A DNA stretch of 64,000 nucleotides from the NCBI RefSeq assembly GCF_003859945.1, contig NZ_RQYM01000004.1:1-64000 (forward strand), written 5' to 3'. The notes under the pieces were generated by a model, which saw only the letters and a program-made list of their open reading frames with translations, did not search any database and was not told the DNA's origin. Numbering within the stretch: position 1 is the stretch's first letter; every line of letters begins with the position of its first letter. Source of the DNA: Leucobacter sp. OH1287 (GTDB lineage Bacteria; Actinomycetota; Actinomycetes; Actinomycetales; Microbacteriaceae). The position numbers were made by a program, and so were the translations under genes. Of this stretch, positions 36,172 through 46,200 are shown in pieces.

Positions 36172-36831
36172 TTACTCCTCAGCGTCTTCCAGGCTGATTA
36201 CACCGTAGTTCCAACCCTTGCGCCTGTAAACAACGCTCGGTTTATCGGTTGCGGCGTCAACAAACAGGAAGAAGTCGTGGCCGACCAGTTCCATGCGGTC
36301 AACAGCCTGCTCAACCGTCATCGTCTCTGACGGGAATGATTTGCTGCGGATCACAACCGGCGACTGCGCCTCCTGCTCCCCGCCATAATCTCCCCCGTGC
36401 TCACCGCTGCCAGCCTCAGCAAGTTCCTCGGCACTGACCGGGCTAAACACCGATGCGTCAGCCGGGGTAATGTCGATTTTGCTGAAGTCTGCGGCGGCTG
36501 CCTCGCCAAGCGAGGTTAGCCCACGCTTGTGGTCAACCTTGCGCTTGTCTTTCATCCGACGCACCCGCTCAAGTATTTTGCCGTAGGCGATATCAAACGC
36601 GGAGAAGTTATCGCCGCTGTTTGCCTCGGCACGCACAACCGGCCCCGGACCGATAATCGTAATCTCAACCCGGTCACCGTGTTTAGGGCTTTTGTCGTTA
36701 ACACAGCTAACACGAACCTCGAAAGACTGTGTTTTAGGCAAAAGCGTCTGTATCTTCTCGGTTTTACTCTCAACGTAGTCTTCAAACCGACCGCTTAGTT
36801 GTGCGTTAATCGCGCGGATGTTTACGTCCAT
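36172..36831 (-). CDS. hpf: Long-form ribosome hibernation-promoting factor
   Basis: A 219-residue protein. The N-terminal ribosome-binding domain (residues 1-105, MDVNIRAINAQLSGRFEDYV, then KVDHKRG) blocks the decoding centre. A linker rich in Ser, Glu and Gly follows. The C-terminal domain (about 160-215, VIRSKSFPSETMTVEQA to YRRKGWNYGVI) dimerises and joins two 70S into a 100S particle. The order comF-hpf-secA is conserved in actinobacteria. The 120-base gap upstream should hold its own promoter; I see no clear hexamers. Confidence 0.95.
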   Translation of the reverse strand: MDVNIRAINAQLSGRFEDYVESKTEKIQTLLPKTQSFEVRVSCVNDKSPKHGDRVEITIIGPGPVVRAEANSGDNFSAFDIAYGKILERVRRMKDKRKVDHKRGLTSLGEAAAADFSKIDITPADASVFSPVSAEELAEAGSGEHGGDYGGEQEAQSPVVIRSKSFPSETMTVEQAVDRMELVGHDFFLFVDAATDKPSVVYRRKGWNYGVISLEDAEE

Positions 36832-36951
36832 TTTGCCCTCCTCGGGGTTAAGACGGTGGCTCCGGGTGGGAGCAACGTTACCCGCCTTAACAACATTTTA
36901 CTCTGGCTTTGTTTAGCTCGCACTGCCTATTAGCTTTGTGAAAGCTGGAAA

Positions 36952-37701
36952 CTATTTCGGAGTGTGCAACATCACCCGGTAGAGCGCCGCCGCTGCCGCA
37001 ACCTGATAGCCCGCAGCGCTCAGGCAGAGAGCCGCACCGCGCAGGGTTGCCCCGCTCGTACAAATATCGTCAAACAGCACAATCTGCCGCCCCCTAATCT
37101 CCCTCGCACGCCTGCCCACGCGGATCCGCAACGCATTCAACTGCCTCGCCTGCTGCCCCAGCCCCACCTGCCCGGTGCGCGCACCCGTGGCCGCGAGCGC
37201 CTCACACACCCGCTGATCCCGCACCCCGGCAACGCGAAGCAGCAGCCGCAGGTGGTGATAGCCTCGCTGACGCACCCTGCTGCGCCGGGAGGGAATGGGG
37301 ACGAGCACAATGTTGCGCGGATCCACCCCCTGCCCAGCCAGCTCGCTCACGGTGTGGTTGATTAGCGCCCGCACGCCGGGACGCAGCAGCTTCGCAAAAC
37401 CGGGCATGTCGCGGTGTTTCAGCGAGACGATCAGCGCTTTCAGTGCGCCGTCGTAGTGCAGCAGCGTCCACACGGTTAGGCTTTCTGGCTCACCGGAGGG
37501 TGAAACCCCGAGCGGAACGCTGATGCACTCGGGCAGCTGTTGCTGTTCCTCGGCGATAAAGGCGCGGCAGCCCGCACACAGCAGCTCGTTGACTCGGCCG
37601 CAGCCGCAGCAGCGGCTTGGGAAGAGCAGGGTTATCAGCTGCTGCAGCAGCGTTGTCGCCCAGCGTCGCAGCAAAGTCAGGGATTGTTTCGGGGTTTTCA
37701 C
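36952..37701 (-). CDS. ComF-family phosphoribosyltransferase-like protein
   Basis: A protein of about 249 residues with a Cys4 zinc ribbon (CCGCGRVNELLCAGC) and a C-terminal phosphoribosyltransferase fold holding the PRPP loop IVLFDDICTSGATL. ComF proteins help take up transforming DNA or salvage nucleotides; the role in actinobacteria is unclear. I prefer GTG 37701. The open frame reaches GTG 37785, but that N-terminal part looks non-coding and contains two DnaA-box-like sites. It follows lpqB in the usual order. Confidence 0.85.
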   Translation of the reverse strand: MKTPKQSLTLLRRWATTLLQQLITLLFPSRCCGCGRVNELLCAGCRAFIAEEQQQLPECISVPLGVSPSGEPESLTVWTLLHYDGALKALIVSLKHRDMPGFAKLLRPGVRALINHTVSELAGQGVDPRNIVLVPIPSRRSRVRQRGYHHLRLLLRVAGVRDQRVCEALAATGARTGQVGLGQQARQLNALRIRVGRRAREIRGRQIVLFDDICTSGATLRGAALCLSAAGYQVAAAAALYRVMLHTPK

Positions 37702-37751
37702 ACAGTTATTCTCTGTCGTGCGGGCAGACGGGAGACGCGAAACCGGCAAAC

Positions 37752-37786
37752 TGTGGAAAACTTCCGCGGCGACGCGGTTATCCACA
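37752..37786. promoter_or_regulatory. Pair of DnaA-box-like sequences upstream of comF
   Basis: TTATCCACA at 37778-37786 is a perfect DnaA box, and TGTGGAAAA at 37752-37760 is one mismatch away in the opposite orientation. They lie between lpqB and the preferred comF start. This is not a replication origin by context. Confidence 0.35.
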
Positions 37787-37814
37787 GCGGCAAAACAGCA
37801 ACACTACGGCCGGT

Positions 37815-39479
37815 CTAGCCCCACTTCACGAGCACGTCCACGCCCTTCAAGCGCTGCTGCCAGCCGTTTAGTCCGCGCGGCTGGAACAGCTCACCCGAGC
37901 TGGTTAGCACCCTGATGCCCGATGACCCATCAACCCCCGTGATCCGCAAAGCCCCCGACAGGCTGCCCCTGGAGGAGCTGAACAGCCCCGTGCCGCCGAC
38001 GGTTATCGCCTTGGTTTCGGAGCTGCCGGAGATAACGGCAACGTGTTCGTTATCAACCCAGTCCATGTCGACGGCGGATCCGCTCGCGCTCATCGCCAAA
38101 ACCGGGCTCGCCGCGGTAAACGACGGCTCGTTCGTCTCGCTGCGCACAATCGACAGCACCTGCACCTGCGTCACCGTCTCAACCTGCAGCATCACCGCCA
38201 GCCTGTAGCCGTCGGGAGAAACCCGGAACTGCACCAGCTGACCGGGCAGTTCCGGCAGCTCCAGGATTTTTGCGCGCTGATCCGGGTGCCACACGTGCAG
38301 CTCCCGCGAGCCGGTAACGGAGCTCCAAACAAAACCCCACCGATCAATCGACGGCGGTAAGAATCCGCTGCCACCCGAGAGCAGCTGGGTGCCCTGATCG
38401 GTTGCGTAAACAAGCCCCTGACCGGTTAACATCGCCGCCGCCCGGCCGTCAGAACGGAGCGACACAGTGCTCGGTTTCGCGTTCGCGATCAGGCTGGAAT
38501 AGCTAAGCTCCTGCCCCAGTTCGGTGCCCCGCTGCACAATCACCCTGTCGTCAGTGAGCACGTAAGCAGCGCGATCCGCCCGGCCGCTGGAGATATTCTC
38601 AACCCGTTTCTCGGTGAGCTCAACCCCCTCGATTGCCAGTTCGAAGGTATCAACGTTGGGCACACCAACCAGGCTGCGACTCAGCTGCGTAATCAAGCGT
38701 TCCCGCGCCGCACCGGTCACAGCACTGAGCGCGCTAGACATGTCAATCTTCGCGCGGCCGTCAACGATTGTGACGGTGTTACCGATCAGTTTCGAGTTTG
38801 CGGGGAACTCGGTGTGCGCAATCTCGGCAAACTGCTCGCTCGGGCCGGCGATCAGCGCCTGCACAATCTGGGTTGCCGCGCGGCTGCGCTTCGCAAACCA
38901 GCGCTCCTCCGCGATCATGTCCCCTTTACCGTCCGGGAAATAGAGGGTGTAGGCGTTTAACAGGCTGGTGAACACGGTTTTTTCGAGGACAATTCCGGTG
39001 GGGGCTGACGCGATCCGCCACTGCTCACCGATCCGCTCAAACTCAAACCGCAGCTCCGCCTGCGTGCCCGCAACCGAGTTGGTTAAAAGCCCGTGATTGT
39101 CGACCCGGCCAAGCTGCTGGGTAACAACCGTGACAATATTCGCCTCCGACTGTTTAAACTCGCGTGTGCCAGAGTCCACCAGAATCCCCGCGGTTGGCGA
39201 CCACAGATCGGCGTAGCTCGGGCTTAAAAACTCGCGGGCGACAGCGTAGTTCTCGTCCGGCGAGGCGGCCGCCTGCAGGAAGCCGCGCAGAATATCCTCC
39301 TGCGTCGCCCCATCCTGCGGACCAACCGCGTCATACACAACCGGCTGCTCAACCTGCGACAGGTCCGAAAGCCCGGTTCTCACCTGCCCGCTGTCGGGCA
39401 CGTTCTGGAACCCGGTAGCGACAAGCGCACCAACCCCGACAATCGCGAGCCCGGCAATCACCCAGTTACTTCTTGCCAT
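37815..39479 (-). CDS. lpqB: LpqB-type beta-propeller protein without lipobox cysteine
   Basis: A 554-residue partner of the MtrAB system. A hydrophobic N-terminus (residues 5-25) leads to NVPDSG, where LpqB proteins usually have a lipobox GC followed by the same PDSG. Here the cysteine position reads ATGF (codon TTC), so lipid attachment is not possible and the helix itself must anchor the protein. A GerMN-like domain (about 100-290) is followed by a beta-propeller-like region (about 300-550). It overlaps mtrB by 14 bases. In mycobacteria LpqB binds the sensor MtrB and modulates it. Confidence 0.9.
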   Translation of the reverse strand: MARSNWVIAGLAIVGVGALVATGFQNVPDSGQVRTGLSDLSQVEQPVVYDAVGPQDGATQEDILRGFLQAAASPDENYAVAREFLSPSYADLWSPTAGILVDSGTREFKQSEANIVTVVTQQLGRVDNHGLLTNSVAGTQAELRFEFERIGEQWRIASAPTGIVLEKTVFTSLLNAYTLYFPDGKGDMIAEERWFAKRSRAATQIVQALIAGPSEQFAEIAHTEFPANSKLIGNTVTIVDGRAKIDMSSALSAVTGAARERLITQLSRSLVGVPNVDTFELAIEGVELTEKRVENISSGRADRAAYVLTDDRVIVQRGTELGQELSYSSLIANAKPSTVSLRSDGRAAAMLTGQGLVYATDQGTQLLSGGSGFLPPSIDRWGFVWSSVTGSRELHVWHPDQRAKILELPELPGQLVQFRVSPDGYRLAVMLQVETVTQVQVLSIVRSETNEPSFTAASPVLAMSASGSAVDMDWVDNEHVAVISGSSETKAITVGGTGLFSSSRGSLSGALRITGVDGSSGIRVLTSSGELFQPRGLNGWQQRLKGVDVLVKWG

Positions 39480-41148
39480 CGTCGCCCCTCCGCAACAGCC
39501 ACCGGCTCGGCCGCTTCACCCAGTCGGTCACCGTCTGGCTCGCGTCAGTGCCCGTAACATCCTCGGGAACAAGCGGCAGCGGCGACAGGAAACTGTCAAA
39601 CGAGTCCGAGCGCGGCAGCGTCAGCCTAAAGTTCGAGCCAACGTTCGGCTCCGACCACAACTCAATAACGCCGCCGTGCACAGCCGCGTCCTCCTGCGCG
39701 ATCGCGAGCCCCAGACCGGTGCCCCCGAGGGTGCGCTTGCGTGACGGATCCGCCCGATAAAAACGATCAAACACCCGCTCGGCCTGGATCTCGTTCATGC
39801 CAATACCGTAGTCGCGCACCGCAATCGCGTAGGCGGTTGTGTTGGAGTCGATTGTCACAATAATAGGGTTGCCCTCACCGTGCTCAATCGCGTTACCGAC
39901 CAGGTTAGAGACGATGCGGCGGATCCGGCGCGGATCCACATCAATCGCACTGTAGCCACCGAGCGGGCGCACCTCGATAATGCTCTCAGACAGCGGCTGC
40001 AGGTCAGCAACAACCTCCTGACAGAGCGATACCAGGTTGGTTGGTTCGGTCTCAATCTGCACCCGGCCTGCATCGTAGCGGGAAATCTCCAGCAGGTCCT
40101 CAAGCAGCCGCTCAAAACGGGTCACCTGCTCGGTGAGCACCCGGGCGGCACGCTGCTGCCCGGCAGGCACCTGCTCGTCGGAGGTGTTTAACACCTCGGC
40201 GGCGAGGCGAATCGTGGTCAGCGGCGTCCGCAGCTCGTGCGACACGTCAGAAACAAACCGCTGCTGCATAGTTGAGAGCGTGTCAAGCTCTTTAATCCTG
40301 GCGTTAAGCGTGTCCGCCATCTGGTTAAAGTTGTCGCTCAACTCATCAAAGTTGTGATCGTTCTGGTGCCGCATCCTGGCATCGGTTTCACCCTCCGCGA
40401 GTTGGCGACTAACCTGGGCTGCCATGCTGATCGGTTTAAACACGATCCGCGACATACTCCACACCAGCAGGCCAATAAACAGCATCAGCACAACACCGGT
40501 GAGAATCAGCGTCTGCGCAATAAAATCGAGCGTCGTTTTTGTCTCGGCAAAACTGTAGGCAATAAACAGGTTGTAGTTGCCAGTGTTCCCCGGGAAGGAA
40601 AGCGTTGTGCCAACGATTATGCCCGGCGCTGCCTCCCCCGGCCCGGTTTCCAAGCTGACATACTGCCACAGCTGCGGCTCTTCAGCGGTGATAATTTGCT
40701 CGCTGAGCTCCGCCGTCACCGCCTTGGGAACAGCCTCGCTCGTGCGAAAGTTTAAGGGTGCCTCGGTGGATCCGTCCTGCCCCGGCTCCCGGCGCACATA
40801 AATCGCCGAACTGGAGCTGGTGTCGCGGATCGCGGCCCTCACCGACAGCATCAGCGACGCGAGCGCCTCCCGGTCGGTTGCCTCGGTTGAGTCGATCAGC
40901 TGCTGGGCAACAGTTGTTGAGCGGGCGCTGTCCTGCAGGGCGGCGTTCAGCTTGGTTGAGTTCAAATCCTCCCGCACACTGCTCAAAATAAACGCACCGG
41001 CGAGCGCGATCATGCAGAAGGTGATAACGCCCGTAATGGTCATCAGCCTGAGCGCGAGCGAGCTGCGCCAGCGGCGGCGGAACGTGCCCAGCACCGGGTC
41101 GCTGAACCGATACCACTTCAGCAACCAGCGCCGGAATTGATACCGCAT
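39466..41148 (-). CDS. mtrB: MtrB sensor histidine kinase
   Basis: A 560-residue membrane kinase with transmembrane helices at about 30-52 and 210-232 that bracket an extracytoplasmic domain, followed by a HAMP domain. The H-box is VSDVSHELRTPLTTIRLAAE, the N-box NLVGNAIEHGEGN, and the G-boxes DYGIGM and GGTGLGLAIA. The start overlaps the mtrA stop as TAATG. The MtrAB system couples wall growth, division and osmotic stress. Identification rests on gene order with mtrA and lpqB as well as sequence. Confidence 0.93.
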   Translation of the reverse strand: MRYQFRRWLLKWYRFSDPVLGTFRRRWRSSLALRLMTITGVITFCMIALAGAFILSSVREDLNSTKLNAALQDSARSTTVAQQLIDSTEATDREALASLMLSVRAAIRDTSSSSAIYVRREPGQDGSTEAPLNFRTSEAVPKAVTAELSEQIITAEEPQLWQYVSLETGPGEAAPGIIVGTTLSFPGNTGNYNLFIAYSFAETKTTLDFIAQTLILTGVVLMLFIGLLVWSMSRIVFKPISMAAQVSRQLAEGETDARMRHQNDHNFDELSDNFNQMADTLNARIKELDTLSTMQQRFVSDVSHELRTPLTTIRLAAEVLNTSDEQVPAGQQRAARVLTEQVTRFERLLEDLLEISRYDAGRVQIETEPTNLVSLCQEVVADLQPLSESIIEVRPLGGYSAIDVDPRRIRRIVSNLVGNAIEHGEGNPIIVTIDSNTTAYAIAVRDYGIGMNEIQAERVFDRFYRADPSRKRTLGGTGLGLAIAQEDAAVHGGVIELWSEPNVGSNFRLTLPRSDSFDSFLSPLPLVPEDVTGTDASQTVTDWVKRPSRWLLRRGDDGKK

Positions 41149-41837
41149 TATTTTTTGGGTGTTCCTGCCCTGTAGCCAACACCGCGGACGGTCAAAATAT
41201 AGACCGGATTGTCTGGGTCTCGCTCAATCTTGGAGCGCAGTCGCTGCACGTGCACGTTCACCAACCGGGTGTCGGTTTTGTGCCGGTAACCCCACACCCG
41301 CTCCAGCAGCGTGTCACGGTTGAACGCCTGTTTCGGGTTGCGCGCCATAATCACCAGCAGCTCAAACTCGAGCGGGGTGAGTGAGATGGTTTCGCGGCCG
41401 CGCATCACCTCGTGGGCGGCGAGATCAATCTTCAAATCGCCCAGCTGCAGCGTCTCCGACTCGGTTGTTTCCGGTTTTGGCTCACGCAGTCGGGCGCGGA
41501 TCCTGGCAACCAGCTCGGCAGGGTTAAACGGCTTCAGAATGTAGTCGTCGGCGCCAGCCTCGAGCCCCTGCACAACATCGGTTGTGTCGCTTTTGGCGGT
41601 CAGCATAATAATCGGCACACCCGACTCGGTGCGCAGGCGTTTACACACACCAACCCCGTCAATGCCAGGCAGCATCAGATCGAGCAGCACCAGATCCGGT
41701 TTTGTGGTTTGGAACAGTGAGATCGCGCTTTCGCCGTCTGCCGCGTGAGTTACCGCAAAGTCTGATCCCTCCAGCACCATCGTCAGCATCTCTGCCAGGT
41801 CTAGGTCATCGTCTACGACCAGAATGTGTGCGCTCAT
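41148..41837 (-). CDS. mtrA: MtrA response regulator
   Basis: A 229-residue OmpR-family regulator. The receiver holds acidic pocket VDDD, phospho-acceptor Asp53 in LLDLMLPGIDGVGVC, LTAKSDTTD and LKPF. The winged helix ends VNVHVQRLRSKIERDPDNP and ILTVRGVGYRAG. This is among the best-conserved actinobacterial regulators and controls wall hydrolases and dnaA-linked genes. Only 29 bases separate it from the DUF5719 gene, so it may be part of a longer operon starting near whiB. Confidence 0.95.
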   Translation of the reverse strand: MSAHILVVDDDLDLAEMLTMVLEGSDFAVTHAADGESAISLFQTTKPDLVLLDLMLPGIDGVGVCKRLRTESGVPIIMLTAKSDTTDVVQGLEAGADDYILKPFNPAELVARIRARLREPKPETTESETLQLGDLKIDLAAHEVMRGRETISLTPLEFELLVIMARNPKQAFNRDTLLERVWGYRHKTDTRLVNVHVQRLRSKIERDPDNPVYILTVRGVGYRAGTPKK

Positions 41838-41866
41838 AACTACCTATTTTATTGCCTAGCGAATGC

Positions 41867-43243
41867 TTATTGGGTATAAACCGTCAGGTTTTCGCTGTTG
41901 GTTTTTGCTGGCGGCACCGGGTATGCTGCGCCGCCGTCTGCCAGGATCCGCACCCCGGCGTAAACACCCGCCGGTGAATGGATCGTGAAGATTGAGCTCG
42001 GGGGTTTAGCGACGGTACCACCGCCAGCTGGCAGTGTCAGCTCGGTTTCGGAGCCGTCCGCACCGAGCAGTTTCACGCTCGCTTGCGACTCCCCGGAGTT
42101 TACGAGCACCAGTTCACCGCCGGAGATCCCGGCCACCGCTGTCTCATCACCCCGCAGCAGCTCCTCCGCCGGGCTGTACCAGACCATGTCTGCTTTGCCG
42201 TTGCCGAGCACGCTCGACTCTACCGCGCCAACAACCGCAACGTCAGCGCTAATCTCGGCGGCGATCGCGTCATCCGGCCAGTTAGCGAGCGGGGTTTTGG
42301 TGACAATTCCGGCGATCAAATCGACGTTCGCGATCTCCTGCGCAGTGCCGTCCGGGCGGATCGCGCGAACAGTCGCCTGCCCCGCCTCGCTCGGCGCCAA
42401 AAGCACCAGTTCCTGTAGCTCGGTTGCGCCCGCGTCGCTGTCTCCCTGCCCGTCAAGCACCGCCTTCACGCCGGGAATCACCAGCCGCTGTTGCGGGGTG
42501 CCCTGCGATGCCACAGTGTCCGCGCCAACCGCACGAATATCAATCTGCGCGTATGTGCCAAGCGTCGCCACAACCGCCGCGCCGGTCGCCTTCACCCGCA
42601 CCGCCAGCTGCTCCTCATCGGTAACAATGCCGTTAACCGCGATTGTCCGTGACTGTCCCGCGGGCACAACAATACCCGAGCTTGTCTGGTTGCCCACAAT
42701 CCCGGTGGATCCGTAAACCTCCAGCGTCACCGTCGCCGCCTGCGCGGCCGGGTTAGACACTGTCACGGTTGTAACGTTACCGGTTGTTGTTTTGCCGCCA
42801 ACCAGCCACTGATCGGAGCTCGGCTCCTGGCAGGCGTAGGCGGTTAAACCGGAAACCGTTTCGGAGTTAAGCTGCTGGGTTGCGGCGGCGGTCAACTGCG
42901 CGGTTGCGCCCGCTGTGTAAACCGCTCCGGCCTGCTCCTCCCCGCCTGCTTCACGGGCGAGGGAGCGCGTCTGCTCACTGTTTGCAACTACGCTCTGGCG
43001 CCCCTGCGGGACCGCGAGATTCGGCTGTGCCGGATCCGCCCCCAGCTCGGCGAAAGAGCCGCTGCAAACGACTGAGTGGTTTGCAGCGCTGGCGGTGTCA
43101 ACCACAACGCCCTGCGGCTTCGCAATAACCTCCGGTGTAGGCAGGGTTTGCAGCGCTAAAACAGCGGCACCCGCGACCACGGTGACCGCAACACCGGTTG
43201 CTGCCCGCCCAAAACGGCGCATCGACTGTGTGTCCTTAGTCAT
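41867..43243 (-). CDS. DUF5719 family membrane-anchored extracytoplasmic protein
   Basis: A 458-residue protein with one N-terminal helix (about 12-35) and a large outer region rich in Ala, Val, Thr and Gly, made of beta-sandwich-like segments. The start at ATG 43243 overlaps the end of the giant glycosyltransferase by 8 bases; the longer open frame starting at 43372 lies within that gene and is basic nonsense. In actinobacteria this protein follows the Rv3779-like glycosyltransferase between whiB and mtrA. Function unknown; coupling suggests it works with that transferase in envelope assembly. Confidence 0.82.
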   Translation of the reverse strand: MTKDTQSMRRFGRAATGVAVTVVAGAAVLALQTLPTPEVIAKPQGVVVDTASAANHSVVCSGSFAELGADPAQPNLAVPQGRQSVVANSEQTRSLAREAGGEEQAGAVYTAGATAQLTAAATQQLNSETVSGLTAYACQEPSSDQWLVGGKTTTGNVTTVTVSNPAAQAATVTLEVYGSTGIVGNQTSSGIVVPAGQSRTIAVNGIVTDEEQLAVRVKATGAAVVATLGTYAQIDIRAVGADTVASQGTPQQRLVIPGVKAVLDGQGDSDAGATELQELVLLAPSEAGQATVRAIRPDGTAQEIANVDLIAGIVTKTPLANWPDDAIAAEISADVAVVGAVESSVLGNGKADMVWYSPAEELLRGDETAVAGISGGELVLVNSGESQASVKLLGADGSETELTLPAGGGTVAKPPSSIFTIHSPAGVYAGVRILADGGAAYPVPPAKTNSENLTVYTQ

Positions 43244-46200
43244 GCTTCGAGTCCTCCCCCAACGGATCGTTCTGGTCGCCGTCACCGCCCGCTGTCGGCT
43301 CCTCAGCTGGTGCGGGCTCGACGGTGTCTGCCGGCGCCTCGGCCGTGGCCGGCGCCGCCTCAGCATCGGCATCAGCTGGCTCGGCCGCTGCTACCTCGGC
43401 AGCCTCCGCCGGATCCGCCGCCTTAGCCGCAGCGACCTGCCCCGCTGGCACAGCGACCTGCCCCGCTGGCACAGCGACCTGCCCCGCTGGCACAGCGACC
43501 TGCCGCGGCTCGCGCGGCTGCCGCTTTTTCACGCGCGGCCGTTTCTCCGGCCTCGCAACAACCTCACCGGTTGGCAGCGCGAGCAGCAGCATGCCAACAA
43601 GCAGCAGCGCCTGCACGATCCACACCGATGTCGCTGTGAAGCGCAGCTTCGCAATCTTAATCACCGGGTTCTCGTCGACCGGCTCTGCGGCGGTTTCAGC
43701 GCCCGGGTCGCTCACCGCCGAAACCCGCCAGAGGTGGCCGGTTGCGGTGTCTCCGGCGCCCGCCAGCGCACCGTGCTCCTCAATGGTCGCCTGCAGTTCG
43801 GCGCGTTTCGCCGGGTCGCCGTCAGCGTTCAACAGCACAAAATCAATCCGATTACCGCTCAGCTGTTCCGCAAGGTTGGTGGAGCCGTTGGAAGCGAGCG
43901 CACCAACCAGGGTTGCCAACTGTTCATCAGAGCTGTTCGGCTGTGAACGGTAGGCGGCGGTGCGAATCTCGTCAAACCGTAAGCCCGGCCCGGTAACAAC
44001 CCGCGCCGTCACACTGTTGTCGCTGTTCGCCTCCAGCACGAGGGTGCGCAGCTGCGGATTCTCGCGACCCGCCGCCTGCACAAGCGACGGCATCTGCTGG
44101 GCTGCGTTCCGCACCTCAGCCCTGCCGATGACAAGGTCGGCGAGCAGCGGCAAAACCACGACCAGGTTGAGCAGCAGCGCAATCGCAACAAGCGGTTTAG
44201 CGCCGCGACCCAGCACGGCGGAGCCGTTGGCTGCGAGGGTGACTATCGCGATCCAGTAGAGAGAAAGACCGGAGCCTGTCCAGAGGTTGATAACCTCCGC
44301 ACCCTGGGTGGTTAGAGCGAGGTGGGCGGAGGCGACGGCGGTGATTAGGCCGAGCCCGCCAAGCAGTGAGGCGAACACGGTGACGTTCGCTTTGCCCGTG
44401 TAGGCGCCGAGCAGCACCAGCAGAATCAGCGGCAACAGCAGCAGTCCCACCAGCAGCGTTGTTGGTGCGATATCGATGCCGAGGTTCGCGGTTATGTCAC
44501 CCCAGCCCTCAAGCCCAAACTCGGGGAAGCCGAGCAGCAGGTGCGGCAGCGTGCTCGGGGCATAGGAGGAGGTAATGCCGGGGTCGCGCAGCACACTCAG
44601 CAGGTCACCGTGCAAAACCGCGTGGATCACAAGCGGCAAGAACAGCGCCGCCGGGGCGATCGCGATTGCGGCGTAGCGGACGATGCCGCGCGGGTGGGTG
44701 ATAATCCCAACAATCCAGAACAGCAGCGCCGCGGGGATCAGCACCGGCGCAGCGGCAAGCCCGATCAGCGCGAGCAGCGAGGCGGTGCCTGCCCACGCCC
44801 AGGACTCGTGCGCGCGGGTTGCGGCGATTAGCAGCCACGGCAAAACAACCGCGAGCACGATGGTTGGCAGCCTGCCGTGATCGAGCGAACCGAGCAGCAC
44901 CGGACTGAACGCCCAGGCAACGCCGGCGAGCACCCGACCGGCCGCTGAGGAGGTGAACTGCGCACCCCACAGCCAGCCGCCGAGCGACGCGAGCGGGATT
45001 GCGGCCGCGAGCAGCAGCACCAGCGACAGCGACGGGTTGAACGGGGTGAGCGAGCCGAGCAGCGCGAGAATCCAGGTGAACGGATCCGCCGGGATACCCT
45101 CGCTCAGGTGGGTGTTACGCCACAGCTCCCCGAGGTCGCTGAGCGGAATAATCCCGCCGCCGAGGGTTTGCTGGCCAAACAGCCACCAGGTCAGCGCAAC
45201 TGATACCGCGACGCTCACAACCAGCAGCCCGAGCCCGCCGGTTGAGATAAAGTGCAGCTCTTGCCGCTGTCTGCCCTGCGCCGCGAGAATCGCCTCCCGG
45301 TCGATTGCGAGCGCGGTGCGCACGGTTTTCGGGTCGGTTCTTAGGGGGCGGATCGCACCCCACCCTGCTTTGTTGTTTAGGCGCAGTCGCCTCCGCGCGC
45401 GGATCACGCGCACCGGCGTGAAGAAAACGCGCAGTGTTGCGGCGAGCTCACCGGGGATATTGCCGGGTTGTTCGCGCAGCAGCAGCCAGAAGACGCGGAA
45501 GATTGCGAGCGCCGGGAGCAGGATCCACATCAGGAACGCGAGCGGCGCGGGTGCGTAAGTTAGTCGCCTGTGCAGGTGGGAGAGACGTGCCTGGTGGTGT
45601 GCCTGCCGCAGCACTTTTCGGCTGCGGTCGATGCGGGGACCTGCAACACCGCTGAGTGCGTAGCGGACGCGCGATTTTGGTGCGACAACGACGCGGTAGC
45701 CGGCGAGCCTGGCGCGCAGGCTGAAGTCGAGGCCGTCATCAAAAACCGGCAGTCCGGGGTCGAATCCGCCGAGCTCCTGCCAGACCTGGCGGCGCACCAG
45801 CATACCCGCGGGGCCGACACCGAGTGTGTCTTGGATGTGGTCGTACTGCTGCTGGTCGAGCTCCTGGCGGCGCAGTTTCCAGCGGTTGCCGTAGCGGGTG
45901 AGGCTCTGGCCGAGCTCAATAATTCGCTCGGGGTGATCCCAGTCGAGCAGTTTCGGGCCGGCAACAGCAACCGACGGTGCCTTCTGCACCGTCCGCAAAA
46001 TAGACCGCAGCGCTTTCGGTTCGGGGGCGGTGTCCTCCGCCAGCAGCCACAACCACTCCTGTTCACCGTCGTGGCCGATTGCGCGATCCGCCGACGCAAT
46101 TGCTGCACCGTAGGCAAGATGTTTGCCGGTAACAATTACCTGATCCGCTCCCGCCTCAGCGAGCTGCGCCGCGAGCGCTTCGTTGCTGCCGTTAACAACA

